From Ananas comosus (lineage: Eukaryota > Streptophyta > Magnoliopsida > Poales > Bromeliaceae), in contig NC_033629.1 in the NCBI RefSeq assembly GCF_001540865.1, forward strand, positions 6,775,278 to 6,839,277: a DNA stretch of 64,000 bases, read 5' to 3'. This document shows, piece after piece, positions 39,101-51,100 of the stretch (within the stretch, counting starts at the first letter, position 1; the number at the start of each line of letters is the position of its first letter). The translations under genes and the position numbers were made by a program. The notes under the pieces are model-generated. The model was not told the DNA's origin. It saw nothing but the letters and a program-made list of their open reading frames with translations, and ran no database searches.

Positions 39101-42100
39101 GGTCGCGGGGCTATGTTTCAAGTGCGGGGATAAATACTCTTTTGGGCATCAGTGTAAACAGCAAACAGTAAGTGCTATGGAAGCCACAGGAGAGGTGACT
39201 GAAGTCTATGATGAAGAATATCTGAAGAAAGTCAATGAAGGGGATGAACAGGAGGATGAGGAAAAGGAGGAAATTGGGTTGTCAGTACATGCCTTTAAGT
39301 GCCGGAAACTTGGAAGAAACCATTAAAATTCAAGGAGAATCAAAAGGGAAAGACCTGGTCATATTGGTGGATACAGGAAGTACTCACAGTTTCCTCGATA
39401 TAAACACGGCGAAGGAGATCAAGACTACTATAGCCCCCACTTCCTCCTTGTTAGTTACGGTTGCCAATGGGCAAAAGGTTTTGAGTAAATTGAAATGCCC
39501 AGGATTCAGTTGGAAAATGCAAAATGAGGGATATGTGGCTGATTTGAGAGCGATTCGATTAGAAGGTTCAAGTATGATATTGGGCATTGACTGGCTGAAA
39601 CTTCATGGCCCGGTCACATTCGACTATGAGCAAAACATAGTGTCGATTATGAAAGGAGGGAAAAAGTAGAGCTCAAGGGAATGGCAGAAAAAGCAAAAAT
39701 TCGAAGTATCACTGCCAGGCAATGGGATCAGGAGTATTTAGAAGGCAACTGTTGTGCAGTGGCTCAACTAACCAGTAAAGATGAGGATCGGGATTCTGTT
39801 CCTGCCGCGATTCAAGAGGTTCTGCAGCAATTTGAGGATGTGTTTCAAGAGCCACGAGGGTTACCACCTGCTAGATTACAGGATCATCGGATACCGTTGC
39901 AAGCAGGAGCCCGACCTGTTAATATTAGACCTTATCGCTATAGTTACGAACAAAAGAATGAAATTGAGAAGTTGATCAAGGAAATGCTTACCTCAAAGGT
40001 AATCCAACCGAGTAATAGCCCCTATGCTTCGCCGGTGTTGTTAGTCAAAAAAAAAGATGAAAGTTGGAGATTTTGTGTTGATTACCGACAATTGAACACA
40101 CTTACTATCAAGGACAAGTACCCGATACCTATAATTGAAGACCTTTTGGATGAGTTGGGTGGATCCACTCTATTCTCAAAGATAGTTTTAAGGTCAGGAT
40201 ATCATCAGATCCGGATGTATCCAAGCGACATTCCGAACACGGCATTCCGAACTCATGGGGGCCACTACGAGTTTCGGGTGATGCCATTCGGGCTCACCAA
40301 TGCCCCCGCCACCTTTCAAGCCATAATGAATGAGGTATTCGCTCCTTTGCTCCGCAAGTACGTCCTTATATTTTTCGATGATATATTGATCTACAGTAAG
40401 TCACTGGAGGAGCATGTCACTCACCTGGAGGTGGTACTCCAAATTTTAAGAAAGAATCAACTCTATGCAAAGAGGTCGAAGTGTTTCTTTGGGCAGCGAC
40501 AAATAGAATATTTGGGTTACATCATCACACCAAAGGGAATAGCTACAGATCCTTGTAAAGTTGAAGCCATGCAACAATGGCCACGGCCAACTTCAGCAAG
40601 AGAGTTAAGAGGTTTTTTGGGCCTGACCGGTTACTATAGAAAGTTTATTAAGGGGTATGGAGTTATTAGTAAACCCTTGATTGATTTATTGAAGAAAAAT
40701 GGATTTGGATGGGATAGTTCTGCTCAAAAGGCCTTCGAATTGCTGAAGAAAGTAATGACTGAGGCCCCTGTGCTAGCCATGCCTGATTATAAAAAGACAT
40801 TTATTGTGGAAGTTGACGCGTGTGAGGATGGCATTGGAGCTGTGCTGATGCAGGAGGGGAGACCTATAGCCTATCTCAGCAAGACCAGAAGCAAGAAGAA
40901 TCGGGGACTGTCCACATATGAAAAAGAGCTTTTGGGGTTGTTCATGGCCGTAACGAAGTGGAGACACTACCTGAGTATGAGACAATTTATCATAAGAACA
41001 GACCACGAGAGCCTCAAATATCTCCTCGAACAGCGGATCACTACCACGTTGCAGCAGAAGGGGATGCTTAAATTGCTGGGACTGGATTATATGATACAGT
41101 ACAAGAAGGGTAGAGAGAATAAGGTAGCTGACGCTTTATCCCGTAGGAGAACGGAGTGCGGTAGCAGCCAGGCTATCTCGGCGGTTGTTCCGGAGTGGAC
41201 AGTTGATATTATTACTAGTTACAAAGGAGACGAGGACTGCCAAAGGTTAATAGCTCAACTGACAGTACAACCTAATAGTTTAGCCAATTACTCTATGGTC
41301 CGGGGGATATTACGCTACAAAGAAAGGCTATATGTGGGATCTGGTGGAGAGTTAAGACAGAAACTGCTCATTCAGATGCATAGTTCGGCTATGGGAGGTC
41401 ATTCTGGGCAGCAGACTACTTATAAAAGGATTAAGCAGACATTTTTCTGGCCAGGCCTCAAGAAGCAAGTAGAAGAGATGGTAAAGAACTGTTCTATATG
41501 CATTCAGAACAAACCAGATAATCAGCCCTACGCAGGGTTGCTTCAACCATTACCAGTTCCGCGACAGATTTGGAGAGAAATCAGCATGGACTTTATAGAG
41601 GGACTGCCGAGGTCGGAAGGCAAAAACTCTATTCTGGTGGTCGTTGACAGATTAACCAAGTATGGGCATTTCATTCCTTTATCCCAACCTTTCACAGTCA
41701 GTGAGGTTGCTAAAGCGTTCTTTGACACCATCTACAAATTGCACGGACTACCGGAGAAGATTATATCAGATCGAGACAGAGTCTTCACTAGCGAATTGTG
41801 GAAAGAATTGTTTAAGATGCTGGGAACGAAGCTACACATGAGCACTGCATATCATCCCCAAACTGATGGCCAAACCGAGAGGCTTAATCGGTGTTTGGAA
41901 ACATATTTGCGATGCATGTGTTTCCAACGACCGCATAGTTGGCGGAAGTGGCTTTCCCATGCCAAATTGTGGTATAATACAAATTACCACTCTTCTCTGG
42001 GGACATCACCATATCAGGCTCTATATGGATGTGAGCCCCCGAACTACCTGGTAGCCAATTTGGGGCTGGGAACTGTGCACGATGTAAGGGAATGGGGGAA

Positions 42101-45100
42101 AGAAAGGGAAGGTGTAACTCGGGACCTGCGAGAAAATCTCTTGAAGGCGCAGAATCGCATGAAGCAATTCGCTGACCGTCGTAGTGTGGACAGAGAATTT
42201 CAGGTAGGTGATTCAGTTTACCTAAAGTTGCAACCTTACAGACAGTGCACAGTGGCGGAAAGAAGGAACTTGAAATTGTTTTCTCGTTACTATGGGCCTT
42301 TCGAGATCTTGGAGAAGATTGGTACCGTGGCCTACCGGTTGCAGCTTCCTGAAGGGTCGCGAGTTCACCCGGTGTTTCATGTCTCTTTACTGAAGAAGAG
42401 TCCTCCCAGTGGACAGTCAGCCACCAGGGCCGCACCACCAACTGGTGAGGAAGAAGAACCGCGTTTGGAGCCGGTGGAGATATTGGACCGCCGTTCGATT
42501 CGCCGGGGTAATAAGGCCGTGACACAAGTATTGATCAAATGGAACCATCTACCTGATGATCTAGCGACCTGGGAGGATTATTGGTCGTTGAAGGAACAAT
42601 TTCCTGGTTTGGATCCTTGAGGGCAAGGATGGTCTGAAGGAGGAGGGATTGTAATGGCATAGCTCAGGGAAGATGACCGAACCAGGGTGGAGGTAACTAG
42701 GTAGGAGATCGAATAAAAGGTCGGGTCTGGGGATCCACAATCCGACTAGAGGGAAGCTGGGACTGAGGGTTGCTCGTGGGCCTCCACAAGCCGTCCATCT
42801 CAGATCCAGCTACAAGCCCAATGGTTCGATGTGGTCCATGGACTCCACTAGTTGGTTAACATTCTTATAGCTACCATTGTTTGTATTGAATTGCATTTTA
42901 GTCCCTGTAAGACACCTATAAATAGGTGAAGAACTTTGGAGGCAGTTATGAATGGGAATTGGCATTTCTTCTACAAGCTTCTTCTCGTATCTCCTTCTCT
43001 CTCTTCTTATTCCTCCTCTAAACCCTCCTCAAATCTCTATCTCTTTCTCACTCAAACCCTCTCAATTCCTCATCAATGGAGGATTGTTAGCTACATCGAG
43101 CCAAGGATCCATCATCTCCACTCAGCGCAACTCAGAGTAGCTTCATCATTGCTACGCTGAGAGGATCAAGGTGTGACATGGTGCAAGAAAGCCTCTAGTA
43201 GGAAGAACAATAGATGCAACACAAAGAGGCTTTGGGGCTGTTTGAAATGTTAAAAGTGAACAAACAGCTCAACGAACCAGCCGAGAAACCTATGCGAATA
43301 ACCGACCAACTAGAGAAAGTGCAAGTAATTTTGAACGGAATGATAAAGGAAAGACTATGGTGCGGTATGGAGCACAAAACCATTCAAGCTCCACTGTCTC
43401 TAAATGGGTAGCAACTCACAAATTCGGTGTTTCACTTGTGGTGAAAAGGGTCATAACTCTTATGCATGTCCGGAACAACGGATGAACCTAGCAGAACTGG
43501 AGGACAATGAATATGATGAGTCGGAGACAATTTATGATGATTATGTGGAAGAGAGCGAAGAAGTAATCCATCGAGTTCAAGGGGAGTCGTTGGTGGTTCG
43601 ACAAGTGATGACAGCAGCAATTAAAGAAGAAGGAAGACTTGAGGTGACAATTCGACATTGCATTTTTCGAACTCGTGTTCTTTGTGATGGGAAGGTGTGT
43701 GACCTAGTTATTGATGGAGGTAGTATGGAGAATATTATTTCAAAAAGACGCTGTAGAAAAATTGAAGTTGCCCATCGAAAAACATCCTTAACCCTACAAG
43801 ATCCGTTGGCTCAAGAAAGGCAAGGAAATACTGGTTACATCTCGTTGTTTGGTGAGGTTCACAATGGGAGCTAATTTGGATGATGAAGCTTTGAGCGATG
43901 TTGTGCCTATGGATGTTGATCATATACTTGTGGGAAGACCTTGGTTATATGACATGACAAGGAACACTATGCTAAGCCAAACACTTATTCCTTCTATAGA
44001 GACAACAAGAAGTATACCTTGCATCCGTTAAAGGAAGAAGTAAAAGAACTTGCTGGTGGTTCAAAAAGCAACAAGGTTAATGGCTTTTTATCTGCTGAAC
44101 AATTTGAAATTGAGCGCCAAGAAGCAAGGTTTGCATGTGCCTTAGTAAACAAAATAGTAAAAAAGGAGCAGCTTACAAAATTCCCGCGACAACAACCTGA
44201 AATTCAGCAATTGTTTAAGGATTTTTCAGATCTGGTTAGTGGTGACTTACCACAAGGTTTACCACCAATTAAGAGCATTCAACATGCCAGCGATTTAATT
44301 CCAAGTGCCTCTTTACCAAATCTGCCAGCATATAGATTGCCACCTGTACAACGGGCCGAGATGCAAAGACAAGTTGAGTTGGTGGCCAAGGGTTTGGTGC
44401 GTGAAAGCAAAAGTCTATGTGCTTGTCCAGCTTTACTAGCCCCAAAGAAAGATGGTTCTCGGAGGATGTGCATGGATAGTCGTGCCATCAATAAAATTAC
44501 TATAAAATACAAATTCCCAATTTCTCGCTTGAACGATATGCTTGATCAATTAACTGATTCTGTAGTGTATACGAAGATAGACTTGAAGAGTGGGTATCAT
44601 CAAATCAGGTTGAGGATTGGTGACGAATGGAAAACGGCATTCAAAACACCGAATGGCTTGTATGAATGGTTAGTGATGCCGTTCGAACTCTCTAATGCGC
44701 CAAGCACGTTTAAGCAAGTCACGACTGAGGTATTGAAACCTCTTTTGAACAAATTTGTTGTTGTCTATTTCGATGATATCCTAATCTATAGCCGCAGTGT
44801 GGAAGAACACTTAGTTCACTTACGCCAAGTTTTGGAGGTATTCCAGCAGGAGCAACTCTTTATAAACTTGAAGAAATGTTCTTTCATGGACCGTGAAGTT
44901 GTATTTTTGGGATTTATTATTTCAGCTGAAGGCAAAAAACCTGACCTGGGAAAGGTGCGGGCCATTAGGGAGTGGCTTATACCACGAACCATTAAAGAAG
45001 TTTGAAGCTTCCATGGGTTAGCCTCTTTTTATAGGAGGTTCATAAAGAATTTCAGCTCCGTTATGAGTCCTATAACTGAATGCTTGAAGAAGGATAGTTT

Positions 45101-48100
45101 CGAGTGGTCGAAATCAGCCCGAAGAGCCTTTGAACACATTAAGACTATGACAACTGCAGCATCAATTCTTTCATTACCTGATTTTGAAAAACTATGTATT
45201 CTGGAGTGTGATGCATCTCATACTGGAATCAGGGGCGTTCTTAGTCAAGATAGGAAGCCCGTAGAGTTTTTCAGCGAGAAGCTGTTCAATGCTAAACGAT
45301 GTTATTCCACCTATGACATGGAGTTTTATGCTTTGGTGAGGGCTATTCAGCATTGGGAGCACTATTTGGCTTATCGAGAGTTTGTGGTTTATTCCGATCA
45401 TCAAGCTTTAAGATACTTGAGTTCTAAGAAGAAACTTAATGCACGTCATGCCAAGTGGAGTTCTTACCTTGATGAGTTCAATCAAACAAATACATGAATG
45501 CCGAGTCTTCTACCTATGACGTGTTGACTCCTCAGCTCTTCGAGTGCTATTTTCCTCCGNGGATCTGCCGCGATCCCCACTGCCGCAACGTCACATCCCA
45601 CCTATCTCGCAATCCCGGAGATCTCATTGACCGTACCACAGATCTCGGATCTAGCGCCCCAAATCCTGCTGTCCTGCACCATCACATGCATCTCCAATCA
45701 TCGGTACAGATCTAGAATTTGGTCCTTTCTAGAGGTCTACAAAAAATGTGGGAGGAGAAGCCAACCGAAGGATACAACAAAGCGCCCACACAAACCCCAC
45801 AACTGTACACCACCCACGATCCACTACCACACACACCAGATCCAAAAAAAAAAGCAAGGTAGGCAATGGTGGAGGCAACGGCGAAGGCTTCGTTGGCTTT
45901 GGAGTGAGAGGGATTTGAGGTTGGATAGAGAGTGGAGGCATCAGAGGAGAAGTGCAGAGAAAGACTCTAGGACGAAGTAATGAGGGTAGAGATGAGGGTG
46001 ATGGGAGTTGGAGAGAGAGAGAGAGAAGAGCATGTGCTCAAGCCTAGCATCCATGTCTTTTCAGAAATGAGTGTATTGCACTGCTACTGGTTTTGATCTT
46101 TTCAATTATATTTTTTGTTGGGTCTTAACTTTTAAAATTTTAATTTTAAAATTTTATACTTTCAAAAATATTTTGTCAGTTATTTTATATTTATTTAATG
46201 TTAGAGGAAAACTATTGTCTAAATTTAATACATTTCTATCGGCATGGATCAAGCTTCAAAAGGCATGTCCTCGATTTCTCATTTTATATTTCATAATATA
46301 ACTGAAACTAATTTTATGTTTCTGTAGTATTTCTTTTCTTTTTTTATATATCTTAAGCTTTTTTATACTGTTTTTTATTTTCTTTTCCCTTTTTGTCAGT
46401 GGAATAATCCGCAAACATTGCATTTAATCTTTATGATATGCTTTATTATGTAAATTAATGTAGAGTTTAGAGCTTAGAGTTAGGATTTAGTGTTTAAAAT
46501 TTTAGTTCCTATTTTAATTAGGGTAAAAAACATACTGATATGAATTATGAACTATTTTGAATCAGTCACCCAACATTTTAAAATTTTAATTTTACTACTC
46601 ATTCAATATTGTTTGATTTAAGTCAGCCAACAGCATTTAAACTTCAAATTTGAATGTATTGTTTGTCTTTACATGTTTAGTTAATACACTTTATACAATT
46701 TTCACAACTATGAATTTAAAGTAACGTTAGGTGACTCAAATTGAACAATTGAAAGGTTGGGCAATAAAATCAAAATTAAGGTTGAATAGCCGATTCAAGA
46801 TGGTTCATAGTTTAGATAAATTCCATACATTTTAACTTAAAATTAATAATATTAAAAAATTATGGAAAATAAATTACCCGCCGCGAAGCGCAGGCCTACA
46901 CTAGTTTTTCATTAAAATACAAGTAGGGGGAGTCTAACATTGTGGCAGATGCACTTAGTATGCGATCTACTCTACAAACGGTGATGAGTAGTCAAGTAAC
47001 TGGTTTCGAAGAGCTAAAATATCAATACAAAACTTATCCATATTTCAGTAAAATAATTGCTGAATTGGAAGGGCCAACAAGGCTTGAAACTTTGCCTTAT
47101 TGTTTACACAACAGATATCTCTTCAAAGGCAACCAACTGTGCATTCCAGAGGGATCTTTGAGAGAGCAGATTGTTAGAGAACATCATGGAAATGGCTTGG
47201 GAGGTCATTTTGGTAGAGATAAGACCATGTCAATGGTTGCAGATCGCTATTTTTGGCCAAAAATGTTCAAGAATGTGGATAGGTTGGGAAAAAGGTGTTA
47301 TGCTTGCCAATTTGGTAGAGGTAGTTCGCAAAATACCAGATTGTATACTCCATTACCTATGCCAGATGCACCATGGATTCATTTGAACATGGATTTTATC
47401 TTGGGACTTCCAGAGACTGCCAAAGGAAATGATTCTATCTTTGTTGTAGTGGATCTATTTTCGAAAATGGCACATTTCATTCCTTGTTTGAAAACTTATG
47501 ATGCTACACATATTGCTGAATTATTCTTTAAAGAAGTGGTGAGACTCCATGGTGTTCCATCTTCCATTGTTTCAGATAGAGATGTCACATTTGTGGGACA
47601 CTTTTGGAGGACCTTATGGAGAAAAATGGGAACTCATTTAAAATATTCTAATGCTTGTCATCCACAAACGGATGGACAAACTGAAGCTATTAATGAAAAT
47701 ATGTTGAGATGTCTTGTTAGGAATCATGCGAAGAGTTGGGACTTGATTATCCTCAAGCTGAATTCGCTTACAACAATTCAGTGAATAGGACAATCAAGAA
47801 GACGCCATTTGAAGCTGCATATGGACTCAAACCGCAACATGCACTTGACTTAGTTTCTTTGCCTTTGGGAGCTAGAGTTAGTGATGATGGAGAGGCATTT
47901 CCAAATCATATCCAACGAGTTCACGAGGAAGTTAAGGCTGCCTTGAAAACCAACAATGAAATTTATGCGAATGCAGCCAATCTACATCGTCATTTCAAGG
48001 AATTTGAAGAGGGGGATTTGGTCCCTGTTCACTTGAGGAAGGAAAGGCTTCCTAAAGGCACATACCACAAGCACAAGTCAAGGAAATTTGGACCATGCAA

Positions 48101-51100
48101 AGTGTTGAAGAAAATAAGGTCAAATGCTTATTTAGTTGAGCTACCATAAGATTTACACATCCATCCCATTTTTAATGTTTCCAATCTATATTCATTTGAG
48201 GGTTTTGATAGAGAAGTGGCTAAAATTTCAGATGAGTTTCAGCAATATCCAAAGGTTATTGAAGATGTTTTAGATGTTAAAGAAGTCAAATCTCAAAGGG
48301 CCAACCAGTATAGAAGATTTCTGGTGAAGTGGTTAGGAAAACCAGCTAGTGGGAGCACATGGATAGCTGAAGATGAATTAATGAAGATTGATTCAAACAT
48401 GTATAATGAAGTCGTGAAGGTTTTCTTGCCGAAGTCGAGTTTTCCAAGCCAAGGAGATTGACACAGGAGCTTTAATATTATGTTTTGCTTTTCAATTGTT
48501 TTATTTATTTTATTTAGTTAGTTGTCATGTGACTAGCATGTGACTTATTATTATATTTTGATGGTTAGGACTTAAAGTTAGCCAATAAATCATAATCACG
48601 GGCTGGTATTGAATAACACCTTGTAACCCTAATATAAAAGGGATGCAAATCAGATTACGGCAGTTTTTTATCATGTTTTCAATATATCTAAGAACCTAGT
48701 GGTTTTCTTAAAACCCAAACTATTCCATCTTTATTCATAGTCCTTATTAGCCTTAATCCGACTATTTGCTCTCTGTTTTCCTCCCATACTACGTCATTAA
48801 AATCCAAATATCATAAACTTCTAGTCTTCAATAGTGTAATTATTAATGACAAATGGCCATCCATACAACTAAAAATATCTCGAAAACTAGATAGTCTAAC
48901 CAGTTCAACTAGGTCTATAAAACTGCTCTACAAGTGAACAGAATATATGCAACATCAAGTTACATTTATGTAAGCATTGGCAAAATGCCACTTGAACATG
49001 GCATTAGAAAAGTACCAAAACAATGCCAGGTGAAAACCAATAGAGAGCTAACTTCATCTCAAGCAGTATAAAACAATAGAGAGCTAACTTGATATCAAGT
49101 CTTAATTTCGAGCCCATGATTTCAACAAAGAATGATAATTGCACAAATAGATAATCTGCAAATGATACAAGGTTAAGTACTTACTTTATCTTACTCCCAG
49201 CCTTCTGCACAACAGACTTCGAAAATCTAAAAATTGGAAAGATAACTAGGTTAGAACTTTTAGTAAGCGATTCTAGAGTGAAAAGTGATTTTTTTTTTTT
49301 TTAATAGAGCATTTGGAAACGTTTTTTCTAAAATCTAATTCTGATTTTCAGAATCAATTTTTTTATTTTAGAGGCCTCAAAATTAGAAGCAGCTAAAACC
49401 TGCTTCCTAACATCTAATTCTGCTTTTTGAGTTCAAGTTTCAAATTTAAATTTTGATTTCGGATTTGAATTTTAAATTTCAAATTTTAAATTCAAAATAA
49501 TAAGTTTAAATTTTTTAATTTCAAATTTTCAAAATTTCAATTTCAACTTTCAAATTTTGAATTTGAAATTTCAAATTTCCAATTTAAAATTTAAATTTCA
49601 AAATTTTAAATTTCAAACTTTAAACTTAAGAAAAACTTAAATTTTAAACATTTAAAATTTTTAAATTTCTATTTTCAAATTTTAAACGTCAAATTGCAAA
49701 TTTCAAATTTTAAAAGTTAAAATTCTTGTTCAGATTTAAAATTTGGTCTTTTGCACAAAAAAATACACTAGTTTTGCATTTTTGCATAACTGGACCACAT
49801 TTTTCGTTTTTGTAGATTCGAACCAAAATTTTTGAAAATGGACCAAAATATCTCGATCCCTTAAACATCTTATCTCTCCTTCCTTTGCTCCCTATTGGTA
49901 GCCCTATTTTTTCACCACTGACGGTAGCCACAGGCACTAATCCCTCCTCCGCCGTCTCCACACACCATCGCATTTGCGTCATGGTGTTCCTCACAGGCAA
50001 GAGGAAGATAACAAACTTGACCCGCTCGTCATCGTGACTACTCAGACCTTGCTAGAGACGAAGACGAAGGTAGCAAAGGAGGACAATGGTCGCTAGTAGA
50101 GAATGCTTCCGAAGCGTGTTTGCTACGCGAGCGTGACCGACGGCGGCAAAATGGTGGTGGTAATAACAGAGAAAAATCTTACGAATGACACGATATTACT
50201 CTATTTGAAAAAAAAAAGTTGCACTACTGAACATATATTGCACTACGTAGCAAGAAAGTTACACTATTTTACATTTTATCATACGAAACAAATAGTGCAA
50301 CCTTCTTGCTAAATAGTGCAACTTTTTCCAAATAGTGCAACATCACGTGTCTACCAGATTTTTCTCTCTCATTACCGCAACCACCTCATCATCGTCGGTC
50401 GCACTCGTGAACCCACTTACGAATCTACTTCAGGGGCATTCTTGACCAACGATCATCACCCCCCACCTCTGCCACCTTCGTTTCCATCTCCAGTGACGCT
50501 CCTAACGGCGCCACCGTCGTTTCTACCACGGTGACCTCGTCAAACCACCCCAAGACAGCCACGGCCACAAGTGAGTCAAGCTTCATCATTGTCCTCTCAC
50601 TCGTAAGTGAGGTAGGAGAGTGCGGCGGCGACACAGGGACAATGGAGTGAGAAAAAACAAGGGGAGAATGAGAGCAAAGACAGAGAGAATAAGGATATTT
50701 TGTCAGTTTGAAAGAAAAAAAATCGATTCAGATCTGCAAAAAACGAAAAATGTGACCCACTTTTGCAAAATCGCAAACTAGCAGGCTTTTTTTTTGCAAA
50801 AGGGCCTCAAAATTTTGAATTTTAATATTCAATTTCAAATTGCAAAATTTCATTTTAATTTAGATTTCAAATTGGCCTATCTTTCTTGCAGATTCAGCCA
50901 AAATTTTTTTAAAATGATCAAAATATCCCTATTATCTCTCTTTGCTCTCTTTATCCTCTTTCTTCCTCTCACTACACCGTCCCAACGTCGCTATTGCGCT
51001 CCTCTACTTAGCACAAGACTACATGAGGGAAAGAACCATGACGAAGCTTGACTCATGACCATGGCAATTCTCAGCGGTGGCGTAACTCAAAGCATCACCG

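Larger units (their letters stand above)
37267..43178 (+). mobile_element. TE4: Ty3/gypsy Reina-type element, recent
   Basis: LTRs 37267-37797 (531 bp) and 42650-43178 (529 bp) differ by about six substitutions and one 2-bp indel by eye, i.e. about 1%. The perfect target duplication is tggtg (37262-37266, 43179-43183). A tRNA-Met-like primer-binding site lies at about 37801-37814 and a purine tract gaaggaggaggga precedes the right LTR. The coding region is near-intact, with two single-base frameshifts and one catalytic substitution. Small LTRs, the [12 protein letters not shown] block and the C-terminal [20 protein letters not shown] chromodomain point to the Reina clade. It is the youngest LTR element in the window. 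Confidence 0.93.
28006..48796 (+). mobile_element. TE2: Ty3/gypsy chromovirus hosting nested insertions
   Basis: Two 338-bp LTRs (28006-28343, 48459-48796) with a perfect 5-bp target duplication ttaaa (28001-28005, 48797-48801). The LTRs differ at roughly 25 positions by eye. The tRNA-iMet primer-binding site follows the left LTR, and a purine tract precedes the right one. The internal coding region is gag, protease, RT, RNase H, integrase and chromodomain. It is interrupted by a hAT-like MITE (with TE3 inside), by TE4, and by a Helitron-like element. RT style ([22 protein letters not shown]) suggests the Galadriel/CRM side of the chromoviruses; clade not certain. Confidence 0.93.
22223..49184 (-). 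other. OST48 giant intron, 27.0 kb
   Basis: GT-AG intron (AA|GTAAGT ... TGCAG|A). It holds a MULE-like repeat (23555-25020) and the nested block 28006-48796. The stretches 22223-23554 and 25021-28005 contain no gene I can support. Near 22660-23060 are scattered gtgcca/ggcacg motifs that may be decayed hAT-like debris. An (A)n run lies at about 26778-26799. Confidence 0.88.

Noticed and set aside
41884..42525. 213-codon minus-strand frame
   Set aside because: It is antisense to TE4 integrase and chromodomain, which are clearly the real coding sequence.
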